Positions 63,159 through 64,000 of a stretch of DNA of 64,000 nucleotides are shown here, piece after piece (positions within the stretch are counted from its first letter, which is position 1; every line of letters starts with the position of its first letter). The translations under genes and the position numbers were made by a program. The stretch spans positions 107,143 to 171,142 of the forward strand of contig JALQPE010002342.1 of NCBI GenBank assembly GCA_030407315.1. Direction: 5' to 3'. The notes under the pieces were generated by a model, which made no database searches, was not told where the DNA came from, and saw only the letters and a list, made by a program, of their open reading frames with translations. Origin of the DNA: Asparagopsis taxiformis (lineage: Eukaryota > Rhodophyta > Florideophyceae > Bonnemaisoniales > Bonnemaisoniaceae).

Positions 63159-63162
63159 CTTG

Positions 63163-64000
63163 GTTCGACAAGTAGTGGACGACCCTACGTTCCAATGCAT
63201 GCTCCAGGCAGAAGTCCGAGCGGCTGTGGCCCGCGCCATCAAGGGCCAATCACGTGGATTGACGGCTCAGATGAGGGCGCAAGTCCACAACCTAATCGTC
63301 ACTACGATGGACTCCCGCGAGGAGCACAATACCGACCGCGCGAGGGTCGTTACGCGCGAAAACCGAACGCGAACCGCAGCGCGCGCGACTCCGACGAACT
63401 ACGCGCGTAACGCGGATCCCGAAGGATGGCTGGAACTGGCGCGCCAGGACCTGTCATTCGATGATCACCCGCGCTCGAATAGCGACGACGGACCCGCGCA
63501 CCCCGGGCTGGTAGAGATCCAGCCGTTGAACGAGCTGTTCACGCGCGCGTTTTCGTACCGCACGTATCGCTTGCGAAATACGGACCGCGCGTTTAATCGG
63601 GAAATCGCGAGCGAATTGGCTAACACCGCGAAGATGGTGCGCCATTCGATGCAAGGAGAGAATTTCACAGGCACTGACGGAATCGCGGTACTATCGTTTC
63701 TGAAGTACTTCAAGAGCGCATGCGACGACACCGGCGTATCCGAAGGCGCAACGCTGCCGCTTTTCAAGTATTTCCTGGCCGACGAAGCGCGCGACACGTT
63801 CCAACGTACGTGGGACGAACGTTCCGAGGAGCGCGCGCGCGGCGTCGATTCGATTACGTGCTACGCGGAAGCCGTTCAGTGGCTCTTACTAACCTACGCG
63901 CGCGAAGGCGACGTCGCGCAAGCGTACCGCGACGTGGGCGCAACAACGCAAGACCCGAAGGAACGAAACGCAATTCGCTACGCGATTACGACGTCGAGCG
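63163..64000 (+). pseudogene. Element F gag, 3' piece, continues past window
   Basis: Resumes in the frame of 43861-44121 (VRQVVDDPTFQCM...) after one copy of CTTG. The central part (FSYRTYRLRNTD ... FTGTDGIAVLSFLKYFKSACDDTGVSEGATLPLFKYFL) aligns with the capsid-like part of element E gag (SYRYYRLKNKS ... FDGTEPIDILRFLAEFQDACDSCGVSEVEATKLLKYFL). The frame is still open at the window end, so the zinc knuckle, if present, lies outside. Confidence 0.85.

Overview
The window reads as nuclear DNA of a eukaryote with compact, intron-poor genes and a heavy load of transposable elements. My best guess is a red alga of the florideophyte kind: an intronless exportin-5-like gene, an intronless cytochrome-b5-fused front-end (delta-5-type) fatty-acid desaturase, and abundant copia and other LTR elements. 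The organism assignment is inference; no rRNA or organelle marker is present.

Layout. Bases 1-14107 are host sequence with four supported genes: an exportin-5-like protein (minus), a delta-5-type desaturase (plus, divergent from it), a PKD-domain protein with basic and acidic tails (plus), and a small two-helix membrane protein (minus). From 14108 to the end, everything I recognise is nested mobile DNA. A decayed copia element (D, 14108-23022) has its 5' LTR split by an intact copia element (A, 14420-20536, TSD CCGGT). Its truncated 3' edge abuts a 16.6-kb element (TE1, 23027-39660) with 2,083-bp terminal inverted repeats (TIRs). Inside TE1 sits a deleted copia element (B, 25642-30543, TSD TTCAC). 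Next comes a gag-bearing LTR element (E, 39665-42545), then a related CpG-rich one (F, from about 42546). The gag gene of F is interrupted by a 19-kb element (TE2, 44122-63158) with 2,427-bp TIRs, and F gag resumes in frame at 63163. Inside TE2 sits an intact copia element (C, 49798-56316, TSD ACTCA).

The most interesting system is TE1/TE2. These are two diverged members of one family of DNA element. Each carries a divergent gene pair between long, near-identical TIRs. One gene is a transposase-like protein of the type seen in DUF7869 proteins (motifs ..DGADQSAFGLPHF.., ..DNCTRENKNRF.., ..GHTH.DID..). The other is a bacterial-looking fusion of a ParB-like domain to a beta-class DNA methyltransferase (DPPY ahead of the FxGxG-type SAM motif). 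Both use a CNNG target. TE2 is proven by the gag frame it splits. Every copy of both genes is broken at least once, so these copies look recently active but are now disabled.

The second interesting system is in copia elements A, B and C. Each encodes, ahead of Gag-Pol, a small protein with two U1/JAZ-type C2H2 fingers. The finger reading frame contains no ATG in any of the three. In all three, a GTAAGT...CTAAC...AG intron would join an A to a TG and so create the start codon by splicing. B and C also share half-tRNA(iMet) primer sites, a second leader splice donor, GC-rich tandem repeats and an antisense tRNA-like unit in their leaders.
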